A stretch of DNA of 64,000 nt, taken from contig NW_026971410.1 in NCBI RefSeq assembly GCF_963678635.1, forward strand, positions 1 through 64,000, written 5' to 3'. Of this stretch, positions 21,434-31,459 are shown piece after piece. The notes under the pieces are model-generated. The model was not told the origin of the DNA. It made no database searches and was given only the letters and a program-made list of their open reading frames with translations. A program made the position numbers and the translations under genes. Origin of the DNA: Symsagittifera roscoffensis (lineage: Eukaryota > Xenacoelomorpha > Acoela > Convolutidae). The number at the start of each line of letters is the position of its first letter. Within the stretch, counting starts at the first letter, position 1.

Positions 21434-23602
21434 CTTAATCTATCGCTTGTTACTGCTCAATCACTCGATTCGCTTGCTACGGTATTTGTTGTCTGACAAC
21501 TGATAAAATTAACACAACACGATAATGCTTAAAGGCTTCCAAGTGATCACGGAAGTTATTAAGTTATCAGCGTATATACAAATTATGCACAGCAATTGAT
21601 TATTGGTTATTGGATAAAAAGATAGCACAGTCTGATGATGTCAATGTCTTTCAAAGATAGCGCACCAATACCCAATCGAGAACATTTTTTAGGTATTAAA
21701 AAATAAATATTTCTCAGTTTTGAACAAAAAACTTTAAAAAAGGTATGCACATTGCAATTGGTCTGTCGTAATTAATAGTCGAACTTGTTTCTGAACAAAT
21801 AGTTTTCTCTGTTTAGTGCCGCACTAAGCAGATAAAACTAGGAGGCAGTATTTTTTTCATGTGGACGTCTATTGCAACCACCGAGTTCTGTGTTACCGAT
21901 CTGACTTCGGATTGCCCAAGCTACACCTACTAAAACTCTCAACGCAACGACTCTTCCATAAAAACAGTTTTGGGTTTCAATCCAATGAATCAGTTTCGAA
22001 CTCTGTTTTGGATTAGACCTAGAGTCGCGAATCTTTCGGCTTAGACCTGTTTTGGTTTTACTATGGTCTTTTCAGCTTTTATCTAAAGGCAAGTTACCAG
22101 TGCAGTCACTGGCTTCTTGTCTTGTTTGGTCTGCCTATTCGTCCTAAAATTTTAATTCTATTCAATAAATGTCTTATTTTCGTTTACGTACGTATTAGGA
22201 TCCCTACGATTGTATTGGTTAAAAAAACTTTTTCTTCCGAGTTGGCAAAACAGGGCCCCTTCGATTCGGTAACCCTCTAAATTATCAAATAACGGGACCC
22301 ATCCCAATTTGGAAATCTCCGGATTGGCAAAGTATGGCCCTCCTGATTGGCAAAAAATAGAACCCCTCCAAATTGGAGCCACTCCGGATTGACAAAACAT
22401 GATCTTTCCGAGTAGGCAAAAAATAGAACCCGTCCGAGTTGGGACCCCACCGGATTGGCAAAACAGGACCCCTTCGAATTGCGACCCCTCCGGATTGGTA
22501 AAAGACAGGACCACTCCGAATTGGGACCCCTCCGGATTGGCAAAAAAGTACCCCTCTAAACTGTCAAAAAGGGTAACCACAGACCCTTACCGTTACGGTC
22601 TCAGAGCCTATTATGCAAAATCAACTAACTATGAAGGGTTTGTTCTGGCTCCAGACCCCTCCGGATTGAAGTTGAGCTGCTTATTTAACAATTTTTCCTT
22701 AACTGTGAGGGGTCTTTCAATGAGCCTATTTCCGACTTGACTCTCGTTTTCTAGGCTCCTTAACCCTTCCCTATTGTGGAGAACAACATAAAAACGCCTT
22801 ATGGAACCGTCGCTACCGCTTGGTAGGGCTATGAGGGTTTTCCAAAAAAATTCAAAACGTGAAGGGTGAGACCAGGAAGGTTGTTAGCAAACAGGTTTTG
22901 ATTCTGTCCATTCACTAGTGTATGACGGTGGAGGGTCACTACAGTGCAGTCACTGTCGAGTCCCCCGCAGATTGATATTGTACTTTCTGTACCAAAAGGG
23001 ATACGAAACGAGACCCCTCCTGCTGCGTCTTGCACTGCTTGCCGGATCCATCTTCTACTCTAATCACGTGACAATTCTGGATTGAGCGCAAATTAGCATT
23101 CACTTGCCTAAATACTCAAACAACCCTACGATACAGGCACCACAAAGAGGCCACAATTTTGATCGTAACGGTCTTGTTTCATAAAAATGCATCTCTAATA
23201 ACGATAAATCTAACAACAACAAATGGAAGGATCGGGTTACATCTCCTCTTGGGGGATGCTTTCTACTGATTTTCTAATTTCGTACTATTTTTGGTTTTTC
23301 GTTTTTTTTAAATATTATTTTTGACTTTTTCTTAGGTACTATGCTATTTTTTGTTTGGTTTCTTGTATTATTTATAATTAGCCATATACCGCTCAGGGAA
23401 CGATGGGATGGCCGATCTCCCCACCCATCACGATACGTGAATTTTCGGTCTAAACTAGGTTAAAAAGCCAAATCAGGGAATCCGGAAGTTTTTGCGTTCC
23501 AAACCACTCTTCCGGCTTCTTGTTAAATACCTTATTTTGAGCATCCGCTTGGCGCGGAGTGCTTCGTTGATGGGTCTGCTGGTCATTATGTTAAAAGAAT
23601 AA
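21434..23602 (-). other. Long 5' leader, family A copy 1
   Basis: About 2.2 kb between PBS and gag without a credible gene. It holds the minisatellite at 22230-22570. Segments near 21870-21960 match the repeated hairpin block of the copy 2 leader (ACCGAG, GGATTGCCC). The stretch 23020-23600 matches 49430-50000 of copy 2 (ACACTCAAA, ACAATAAAT, GGTCAGATCACATCTC-like blocks). So the long leader is a family character. Confidence 0.6.
22230..22570 (-). repeat. Minisatellite with CCCTCCGGATTGGCAAAA core
   Basis: About a dozen degenerate units of roughly 25-30 bp alternate CCGGATTGG or CGAATTGGG with CAAAA and GGACCCCTC. The minus-strand 140- and 88-residue frames here (repeated FANPEGSQF) are simply translations of it. 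A single further unit lies at 22649-22670. It sits in the leader, upstream of gag, and shares the CCCTCCGG core with the dispersed motif in the copy 2 leader. Confidence 0.75.
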
Positions 23603-23617
23603 CACCCAGGAGCGCCA
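23603..23617 (-). promoter_or_regulatory. Primer-binding-site candidate, copy 1
   Basis: On the minus strand the 15-mer TGGCGCTCCTGGGTG starts 13 nt inside the LTR end. It begins with TGG, complementary to a tRNA CCA end. The same 15-mer lies 12 nt inside the LTR of copy 2 (49986-50000). I cannot name the tRNA. The offset is larger than usual. Confidence 0.6.
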
Positions 23618-23630
23618 AAAAAAACATAAA

Positions 23631-24555
23631 TGTGACATTCGCCCGGAAACACATACCGACAGAAAATGAAGCTAGGTAAGGCAATGACTGACTAGCGTCT
23701 AGATACAACTTCATATGCTTTTAACCATCTCTACAAAAGTCAGTTCAATGTGTGGTGCAATGACATTGAGTTGATAAAGTGAATTCTTTTTAAAATTACC
23801 GGCCAAACCGCTTAAATTAACTTAGTTACCTGCAAAAATATGAGCTCATGGCTGGGTCCCACTATCCCTAGACCCAGAGGTCAATCCTAAAAATAGGGCT
23901 ACTACTCAGTTATCATTTTCCTTTGGTTGTTGTTGAGTAGACAAAAATCATCATATCCAGCGGAGTTGGATCAACTCTTTCCCTCAACTCCTAGCTTCTC
24001 ATTATCTGAAAACGAACTTGATGTTTTTCAATTCAAATCAGGACATACCAGGAAGCTGAAAGTTGTTTTAAAAACCAGTTTCCGGTCGTTTCCCAAATTT
24101 CTTCCGGATTCCTGAATGCGGCCGAGGAGCTGTTTTGTTGTTGACCAGGAAGGGTAGCAAAATCCTCCCAATAGCCCTCATGATTCTCGGGAATTACTCC
24201 CGAACGATTGTAGCTGCACAATCGTTACAATTCGGAGTGCTCTTCCGCTAGTATCCTCGACTGTAATTTTCTACCTGCTTAACTCGGTGTTGTGTGTGTT
24301 TTCTCTCAGCGAAAATTGTCGTCCTGATTTTCGCGTTTTTTCAGTATTCGCAAAAATAGAAATTGTCAAGCCTCATTACAAACAAACGAATTTTTAAAAT
24401 TTTACATGTCAGTCAAAACCGACCTCTCCCAATTCGTTCAATCGAACAATTAACACTGTTAATTATTCAAAACAGCCAATTCTCCCTTTAAACTGCTCCA
24501 AATAATAAACATTTGTTTCTGCCATGCATTTCGGGCCATCTGGTGGATGGTCACA
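23631..24555 (-). repeat. 5' LTR of family A copy 1 (925 bp)
   Basis: Plus-strand ends are TGTGACATTC at left and ATGGTCACA at right, giving TG...CA ends with an imperfect inverted repeat. It is collinear with the 3' LTR of copy 3 (50519-51434): shared blocks are AGTGAGCTCATGGCTGGGTC-like near 23840, the GATCAACxCTTTCC block near 23965, and the TGTAGCTGCACAAT block near 24208. It is divergent from the others. Confidence 0.8.
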
Positions 24556-25318
24556 GCGTAAATTTGATTGGAGGTAAGATTTTATTTTTTTGTTTAGAAC
24601 CACTTAATGGTCTTTTATAATGTTTTTACGTCTGCAAATCTTTTTAAATCAATTCAATTAACCTGCGATAGACATAGTCCCCAAAACGTTCAATTTCACC
24701 TTTTAATAATTTTTCTTCTCAGCATGAGTAGTTGAGAGCGAGGAAAGAGCAAATCCATCTCTAATGGATCCGATATACTATTCACTAAAAATACCTTTAG
24801 TTGTTGATAGTATAGTTTGTAGCCCTGTTAGTAGTAATCATGGTGACTGGGGATCCGAGATCCAGTTATGAGGTTATTAATATATGTAGACCAAAACCCA
24901 GTATGTGGACAACCATGATCTTTTCTCTCCCAACTCAACTGTGCTAAGTTAAAACTATACTGTGATATTAGCCTAATTGTTGTGATAAACTTATTAAATA
25001 GATTTGTTATGTTTGATGTTTGTGCCTGTTTGTGGAGCGCCCTCTGAGGGATTTTAGAGACAGGTCTGTCAGGTGGCTTTCTGTGGGGAGGTGGGAAACT
25101 GGAACTGGCTTGAAGAGTCTGGTGGTGCAAGGCTGGACCTACTGAGCTCGGGTGAGATGTTTCTTTATATTTTTTATAATTCGATTTTAAAATTTAAATT
25201 GATTTGCTTGTCTTTTTTTTGCTGATTCATAAAATTCCCACTAACCGCTTCATGGGTTAGTTCAGTCCCCTAAAGTCCAGTCAAAATCCTCTTTTATTAT
25301 TCTTTATGCTGCGTCAAG
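24556..25318. other. Noncoding stretch between LTR and LINE
   Basis: It contains an inverted LTR fragment (24719-24895) and AT-rich sequence. A plus-strand donor-like GAGGTAAGA (24572) and acceptor-like TTTTTCTTCTCAG (24723) are present. I cannot assign 24900-25318. It may be LINE 5' sequence. Confidence 0.4.
24719..24895 (+). repeat. Inverted family A LTR fragment
   Basis: In plus orientation this reads like the reverse complement of the LTRs: GAGTAGTTGAGAG, AAATCCATCTCTAATGGAT, TAGCCCTGTTAGTAGTAATCATG, GGATCCGAGATCCAG. These match the complement of 27870-28010 in copy 2. So a fragment of a fourth element lies here in the opposite orientation. Confidence 0.6.
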
Positions 25319-25633
25319 ATGAGGAAAAACAACAAAGAGTGTACAAGCGAAGATTGCTTGCAACCTTCAGGACTGATAATTTGGATTGAAGGTGATTTTT
25401 GTTCTAGTTGGTATCACATCAGTTGTGTAAATATTTCTCTTAGCGACTCTAAGAAAACCCAACGGTTTCAGTGTTTTTTATGCGTTGATGTAAAATCTGT
25501 TAAAAAAGCAACAAAAGGTAATGATTTAGTGCTAGTCAATTATCAGAATACAGCCATCTCAAAGGTCCGAGTACTCAAGAGAATACCAAAAACTTGCGTT
25601 TTCCCTTGGCGGAAAGTCTGTCGGACAAAATAA
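25319..25633 (+). pseudogene. PHD-like zinc finger, LINE ORF N-terminus
   Basis: The 104-residue frame has the spacing of a PHD finger: C8 and C13, then W22 and C28 (GDFCSSWYHISCV), with H33 and C36, and a closing FQCFLC pair. PHD fingers bind histone tails in host proteins. Some LINEs carry one in ORF1 or at the ORF2 N-terminus. The frame ends at 25633, and RT starts in another frame at 25668, so a frameshift may separate them. Confidence 0.55.
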
Positions 25634-25667
25634 ATGACATCGTCTACAATGTAGAAGATGTTACAAG

Positions 25668-26480
25668 TTGGCTAATTTTTTAAACGTCGTTCTTGTTTTT
25701 TTGGAGCAACCGAAAAGAAGTGGACGCAAACAGACCACAAGCATGAGCTCTTTGATAATTAAAAAAATTCGAGCAAATGACGTGTTACTTCCAAAACCCC
25801 ATCTCCAAGTTTCAAGCCCGCCTCTGAGTTACCTCGAGCAGAGAACAAAGCTAATAAGTAGTAAGTTCGATGAAGGAAATATAAAGGGAGGAATAAGGCT
25901 TGCTGCTTCGGATGACAAAAGTGCTCCTTTTTCAACTGATAACTATCAAAAATTGATGTCTACGCACCCTCAGCGAGCCAATTTTGCAGCTCCAATTTCA
26001 GAAAAATTGGATAGTTTTTTCGTAACCGCTTTTGACCTATACAAAACGAGAATGTCCTTTCCGAACGGATCAGCAGCAGGTCCTGATAAAATAGTACCTC
26101 AAATTTTTCAAGATCTTGTTAGTAAGTCGAATGGCAGTGCAGGACTTAGTTTTCTGAAATCGCTTACTAAGCTGATAAACCTCATTGGAGATGGCAAAAT
26201 ACCCGTACCCCTAAGAACTTTCCTTTTTGGCGCAAAGCTTATCGCCCTCATAAAGAGAGACGGAGGGTTGAGACCGATTGCCATAGGCAACAAGCTGAGA
26301 CGTATCGCGTCTAAATGCGCTGGAAGCAAGGCCCTCTCCGAGCGACATAATTTTTTCGGAAACGTACAAGTAGGATGCGGTACCAAACGAGGAGCAGAAA
26401 TAGCTGCACACTCTTTTCGAAACCTAATTGGACGCGACGACAATCCAAAATGCACTGTTTTTTTTAAAACTAGATTTTAA
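25668..26480 (+). pseudogene. Non-LTR reverse transcriptase, N-terminal half
   Basis: The 270-residue frame shows the fingers and palm entry of a LINE RT: GGIRLAASDDKSAPFSTDNY (upstream block), FPNGSAAGPDKIVPQ, INLIGDGKIPVPLRTFLFGA, KRDGGLRPIAIGNKLRRIAS and VGCGTKRGAEIAAHSFRNL. The frame breaks at an A/T run near 26460. The next frame contains LDFKNAFNSLNR, the first catalytic Asp block. The best match from memory is the LINE type with an SDD-APF block; I do not assign a clade. Confidence 0.7.
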
Positions 26481-27060
26481 GAATGCCTTTAACTCTCTAA
26501 ATAGAGAAACAATGCTGAATCATCTTTATTCAAATCGCCCCGAATTATATAATTACACTCATTGCACGTAAGGTAAACCTAGTTACCTTTTTTACGGAAG
26601 CTCTGTCATAATGTCAGAAGACGGAACTCAGCAAGGTGATCCTGAAGCCCCACCCCTTTTTGCGGAAACAATTAATACATTAGTCAAACAGTTAGAGTCG
26701 AAAATTAACATCTGGTAATTAGATGTTGAAATTTAGCCGACGACTATAAGGTAGTACTCCGGTACCTCAAAAACATTCTGAAGTCGGAACAAATTTACGG
26801 CCTGAGCTTGAACATGAGATGTGTGAACTTTGTTTTTTGGGAAAGACTTCTAGTACACAGTATATTTCAATTTTAACACAATTTCGAAAAACATGCCCCA
26901 AAGTAAAAATAAAATCAAAAGAAGAACTCCTCGTTTTAGGATCTCCAATCGACGAACTTTGCCGAAACGAATTTCTCGACGAAAAAAATTAAGGAGCTTG
27001 AAAAAATCTTAGATCTTATTGACAAACTAGACGCCCATTATGGTTTTTACCTCCTGAAAA
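26464..27060 (+). pseudogene. LINE RT catalytic and thumb region, broken
   Basis: Short plus-strand frames carry LDFKNAFNSLNRETM (first catalytic Asp), SEDGTQQGDPEAPPLF (the QGDP block) and a damaged YxDD region, where a stop and a shift split LDV and DYKVVLRYLKNILK. It continues with LGKTSSTQYISILTQF and LLVLGSPI. It is not functional. Confidence 0.6.
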
Positions 27061-27641
27061 ATTGCTTTAGCATGCCAAAACTCCTATATTTTTTGCGTAC
27101 GATCCCTTGTTTTTTGCAGAATGATTTTTTGGAACGCTACGACAAATTACTAAGTAATTTGTTATGCAAGGTCACTAACGTGAAAATGTATGATAACCAG
27201 TATTTAAAAGCAGCTCTCCCGGCAGCCAAAGGGCGTTTCTTCCGCTCGTCTACTCGCTTTACCCGCTTTCTTAGCCTCAGCAGTAGGAGCAAAATATGCC
27301 TTGAGCGAAATCTTTGGTTGGAAGCATGTGGATGGAACCTTTGATGATGCGCTTAAACGGTGGTTTGAACTTCGAAGAATTGAAATGTCTCCGGAAAATG
27401 AAATCCAAAAAAATTGGACGAAGCCAATTTTTGACAGCAAAATTGCAGACTTGATTTTACGACTCGAAGCAACGGACAAAAAAATTCAACGCTCCCAATG
27501 TTTGAACGTTATCCCGTGCAACAATTTAAGGTTAAAAATGTCGAACCAACAACCCAGAATTGCGATAGGACTACGATTAGGCTCAAAAATATGCGAACGG
27601 CATAAATGCGTGTGCGGTAAAGACGTTACCGAGGATGGTTG
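27061..27641 (+). pseudogene. LINE ORF C-terminal part, truncated by LTR
   Basis: Frames 27072-27344 and 27301-27641 give CFSMPKLLYFLRTIPCF, a typical thumb/linker block, YLKAALPAAKGRFF, and GLRLGSKICERHKCVCG before truncation. Poly-purine homopolymers cause the frame switch at about 27300. The frame as called runs 40 bases into the copy 2 LTR (to 27681), which is not original coding. Confidence 0.6.
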
Positions 27642-28524
27642 TGTAACATTCGCCCAAATACTACACAGCGACGGAGCGTAGGAAAAGTACCTATTAACGA
27701 CTGGCAGGCGTCAGTTACCTTAATCCTACTCGCTTTTCACCGTCTCGACCTTGCCAGTTGATTTTCTGGTCTGTCTAGGGCAAAGTAAAAAGTTACCATT
27801 TTTAGGCCATCAGTCAAACGACTTTTGATCAGCTTTCGTTTACATGCGAACACAACCATATAGCTGAGTCTCGGATCCTCAGACCACGTGATTGTCATTA
27901 AAAACACGGCTCGAACAACCTATTTTAATATGTTTTTGTGTGACAGTTCTATATTAAATCCATTGGAGATGGATTGACCCTTTCCTCTTTCTAGCTACTC
28001 ATATTCTGAAATATCAAACAATAACGGTGTTAATTAAGAGATCTATGACATTCCAGCAGCTATAAAGTTAGTTTATACAGTCCCTTCACATAAAACAGTC
28101 TCTGGGGGACCAAGCCTCCTCTCCCGTAATATTCCTGAGATAACGCTCTTATCTCCTCTGATTTGCGTCCCGGGAGGGTTCCGTGGTGTATTTCTTCCCC
28201 CACTGAAGCCTCTTCCTCCACCAATATTCACTGCTAAGTGTCTTATCGTGCGTTGTTGTCACGACAAGAGGCTTCGTACTTTCCGTCTCTCGTACGACTG
28301 TTTTTCACTATATCTGTCGTTGTTCTTCTTTTCGTCACTTTTTCAGTCAAAATGGCCGTTTTTCGTATTTCTGAGAAATATTCTTCTTCCAACCGAAATT
28401 TTAAAAATAAAAATTCTAGAATATTCCGACCCTCCTTCGCAATGCTTTTTCGTCAATAAGGCCTTTAGTCGTTCTTTTTTACGTCGCCGGAGGGTTGTGC
28501 TGTGCCATCTGGCAGAATGGCACA
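27642..28524 (-). repeat. 3' LTR of copy 2 (883 bp)
   Basis: Plus-strand left end is TGTAACATTCGCCC, right end is GAATGGCACA. TG...CA with an inverted repeat of about 9 bases. The first 506 bp equal 50013-50518, except for changes at four positions. The right end abuts the polypurine tract, as required for a 3' LTR of a minus-strand element. It contains GGAGGGT (28170, 28482) and ACCCTCC (28430). Confidence 0.9.
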
Positions 28525-28545
28525 TACTCCCCGGACAGTCCCCAT
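28525..28545 (-). promoter_or_regulatory. Polypurine tract, copy 2
   Basis: Minus strand reads GGGGACTGTCCGGGGAGTA directly upstream of the LTR TGTGCC. The core TGTCCGGGGAGTA is identical beside the copy 3 LTR (51435-51447). This is the plus-strand DNA priming site in LTR elements. It is short and interrupted by pyrimidines. Confidence 0.7.
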
Positions 28546-29298
28546 CAATGTCCCTATTGATCGCATAACACCGGGTTATCGTCAAGTAGTTATCCAGTTT
28601 TCTGTAATCAATCTTACAAATCGCATAAGAAAATGAAATTTATCTACCCCACCTCAACTCACTACGTGTTCACAAATGGCATCGTACTACATCTCACTGC
28701 CCTTCAACATTTTCACAAAATTTGCACCATGAGGAGTGTCCTAGATAAAATTTCTTTTCTGACTACTTACGTCGTCTTGCCATAAAACTTCTTTTCGCTC
28801 TTTGTGATTAAAAAGTGGGACGTGGCACGGCCACGCGCCCGTTAAAATTAACTTAACACTACTCACCAAGTATAATCAGTCATTTATGCGGTCCTTTCAA
28901 TATTAAAACTAAGAAACTCTGTGGCTAGGAAAGTTATTGAGTTACCTACCCTTCTGGAGCGAGTTTACTCAAAACTACCATGTCGCCACACAGTGAATTT
29001 GTATCTTACACAGGTTAAAAACTTCAGTCGTGAATAAATAGGTAAATATACTCACCTAGATTCCTCATATACATACATAAATAGCCATAACTAAAATCAA
29101 GAATTTCAACAATTTTAACAATTGCAACATTTTCAAAGTTTGGTTTGACCAAACTAGATCAAAACAAAAAGTTTCACAAGTTCAATAATCAAAACTTGGT
29201 TGATTGGTTCTAGTTTTAACACACAAAGACAATCAAGTTTTTTCTCCTTCTCTTCCTTTCTTGCTCACGTCTTCACTTGTTCTCTTCGTTCATCATCT
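28546..29298 (-). other. 3' untranslated region of copy 2
   Basis: About 750 bp without a gene. It matches the 3' UTR of copy 3 in blocks, such as AAATGGCATCGTACTACATC (28674) versus 51569, and the segment near 28915 versus 51798. No function is visible. Confidence 0.6.
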
Positions 29299-29808
29299 TC
29301 ATTCCATCGCTTCTCCATCCTGATGTTCATCGTCACTGTCTTCCAGAACTTTCTCCAACATGTCCATAGAGTTGCGGGCCGTGCCCCAACTCTCCTGCTC
29401 CAACAGCCTCGGTTTGCAACAAGGTAGCAAGTCCACATTCACCTTCTGCTCCCGGTTCCTGTAAAAGCTGTTGTGAAGACATAGGCTCACGTTTCGTTCT
29501 AGGTCAGCTCTTAAGACCTCTTTCTTCTCATCTTCAGTAACACAAGGCGCTCCAGCTACCCGCTTCACCGCTGTGGTGACCGCGTTTCTGTGCGTCAAGA
29601 ATGCTCTCTTATAGGCTCCTGGTCCTATATCTAGCTGGAAAGATTGATAGGCTTCCGTGTTCCTCGACTTGTGACGCTTCGCGCGTTCATACATCCATGA
29701 TGTCATCACTGCACGGAACCAAGGCATCAATCTTTGCCTTGACCATATTCTTTCAATGGCTTTAGGTATCCTCAGAACCTTGCAGGTGGTTCTAAAAATC
29801 CAATTCAC
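29299..29808 (-). pseudogene. ORF2 C-terminus, copy 2
   Basis: 169 residues matching the last 160 residues of ORF2 in copy 3: RLMPWFRAVMTSWMYERAK, LDIGPGAYKRAFLTHRNAVT, then CLHNSFYRNRE and LLPCCKPR. The region is basic and then acidic at the end (EDSDDEHQDGEAME). The pair of cysteines (PCCK) and the THRNAVTTAVKR block are conserved. I do not recognise the fold. Confidence 0.75.
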
Positions 29809-29860
29809 GACTCATCTTCACGTTGCTCAGCTGCTCAGGAGTCGGCACGGCCGTCTCCTG

Positions 29861-31459
29861 CTAATTTGTGTCCGCGTTAGCTTCCAGCCATCTCACTGCC
29901 AGCATGGCACTAACCACCACGATTGACACCTGTTGATTCTGATCGGGCAACCCCGTAGAGTACAACTCCTCCACGTCCCATACTAGCATTAGGTTCCCGC
30001 GTTTGGGGTACCACAACGTCTGCGCCAAGCAGTGGCAAGGATACTCCCCATGGGTTCTCACTATATTCCTTCGGGTCCGATACCCTGAGGCTCCCAGCAA
30101 CGGTTCCACCTCCATCAGAATTCTATGTAAGTCGTCTTTCTCTTCTATGGTGGGGAATTCGGTGGGTAACGCTCCACTCGCTTTCTGTTTCTGGAACTCA
30201 CTCACATTGCCTTCGTTTAATCTCAGAAACTCTTCACCCACTACGTCTTGCAACTCGCCTTCAGATCTCTTCGGGACTGCCCGAAAGATCTTTGCCAACA
30301 AATCATGTGACCTCTCCGACATTCTGGCCAACCTCACGCACTTTGGCACAGAGAAAAGTTGATCAATCAACACCTGCTGTGTCCTCGCATCCATCACCAC
30401 CATGTGTGTAGGATATCTACTACTGCAATATGGTGCGGAGCTTGAACCCACCAAATACTTTGAACCAGTCGGTTTATGATAGGCCTCACTATCTTTCAGA
30501 TTCATCTCGTTCTCCAGAGCTTCTCTCCAGCCTCCGATCTTCTGCTCTGTCTGCAATGCTCCAGGGAACACTTCCACGCTGAGGGACGTCACTAGCTCAT
30601 GGGCACGCTCCAGGCGCTCAAGCGATTCAATCGAACTCGTCATGCTGCAAAATCCCAAGGCCTTGATCAAATTTACGTCCGTCACCCCATGACAGTCCGC
30701 GACCAACTCCATACCACTCTTATCCGACATGCTCAATCTTCCATACAATCGTGCCAGTTGCCGATGCTGCTCACTCAGCGTAACCAGGCAGTGTCCCAGG
30801 TTACAAACATGTCCTTCCATCCCACTGTGTTGAGCCAAGCATGTGCCTTGCTTCAACCAATTACTCGATGAACCTTCCTCGGACAGCTCCGTGGATGGGT
30901 TGCTCTTCCGCTTCGTCAATCTCATGGCCAGCAGATGATGTATCATGGCCAGATCATGTAAACTCGCGTCATCATCCCGGTCTAACATGATATCCGCGGT
31001 CATGTCCCAGATTAAGCCTGCGTTAGGATGAGGGCACCAAGAAGGCTTCATGAGTTCCCACATCGTCACTAGACTGGTTTTCAAAGGACCGTCCCAAGAA
31101 CCACAATCAAAACTCACTTGCCCCTTTAGCTCGGGAACCGAGGGTTCGACCACTCGTTCTTCCAAAATAATTCCCAGCTTGGGTTGTTCCACCATCAGCA
31201 TCCTAGTTTCTCTAATACGTTCAACCCAGAAATTGAGTACTATGACTTGCTCATAGTCGAAGTACGCTTCCCTGACTTCTTCATTCACGAAGGGATTATA
31301 CGCCATCCCCGGTATGCCAGACACATATTGGAATGACTTCAGTTTCCCTAGTGTTGCAAACTCTTTTTGTCCTCTGACCGCTTCAATCAACTCCCGGCTC
31401 ACTTTCAATTCTTTGTTGGAATATCTTCTCACCTCTTCCAACTTGCGATAGCTTTCCAT
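29861..31459 (-). pseudogene. ORF2 C-terminal third, copy 2
   Basis: 532 residues collinear with copy 3 ORF2 residues of about 2190-2800. Conserved blocks include KSFQYVSGIPGMAYNPFVNEE, WELMKPSWCPHPNAG, LEGHVC near a Cys-rich turn, ELVADCHGVTDVNLIKALGF, VEVFPGALQTEQK, FSVPKCVRLARMSE and THGEYPCHCLAQTLWYPKR. The Cys after EYP is TGC here; in copy 3 the equivalent codon is TGA. It ends at TAG (RWLEANADTN). I do not recognise a domain. Confidence 0.75.

Larger units (their letters stand above)
5960..24555 (-). mobile_element. Family A Ty3/gypsy element, copy 1 (decayed, 5' LTR to IN)
   Basis: Reading on the minus strand from the right: 5' LTR 23631-24555, PBS candidate, leader 21434-23602, gag 18600-21433, PR 17900-18560, a tandemly amplified PR-RT segment 9472-18097, RT 9160-9655, RNase H 8010-9155 (interrupted by segment X), linker 6868-7950, integrase 5960-6710. 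The 3' part (integrase end, macro-like domain, giant ORF2, 3' LTR) is missing. At about 5950 the sequence switches to family B. Many stops and frameshifts show it is dead. Confidence 0.75.
25319..27641 (+). mobile_element. LINE-type retrotransposon fragment, cut by copy 2
   Basis: Plus-strand frames give, in order, a PHD-like zinc finger (25319-25633), a non-LTR reverse transcriptase (25668-26760), RT thumb and C-terminal part (26760-27640), then the start of a C-terminal Cys/His motif (RHKCVCGKDVTEDGC). The frame is cut exactly at 27642, where the LTR of copy 2 begins. Frameshifts occur near 26460 and in the YxDD region. No poly(A) tail is seen because the 3' end is displaced. Confidence 0.7.

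Noticed and set aside
22158-22580. 140- and 88-residue minus-strand frames with FANPEGSQF repeats
   Set aside because: Translation of a minisatellite whose unit has no stop; no start context or conservation.
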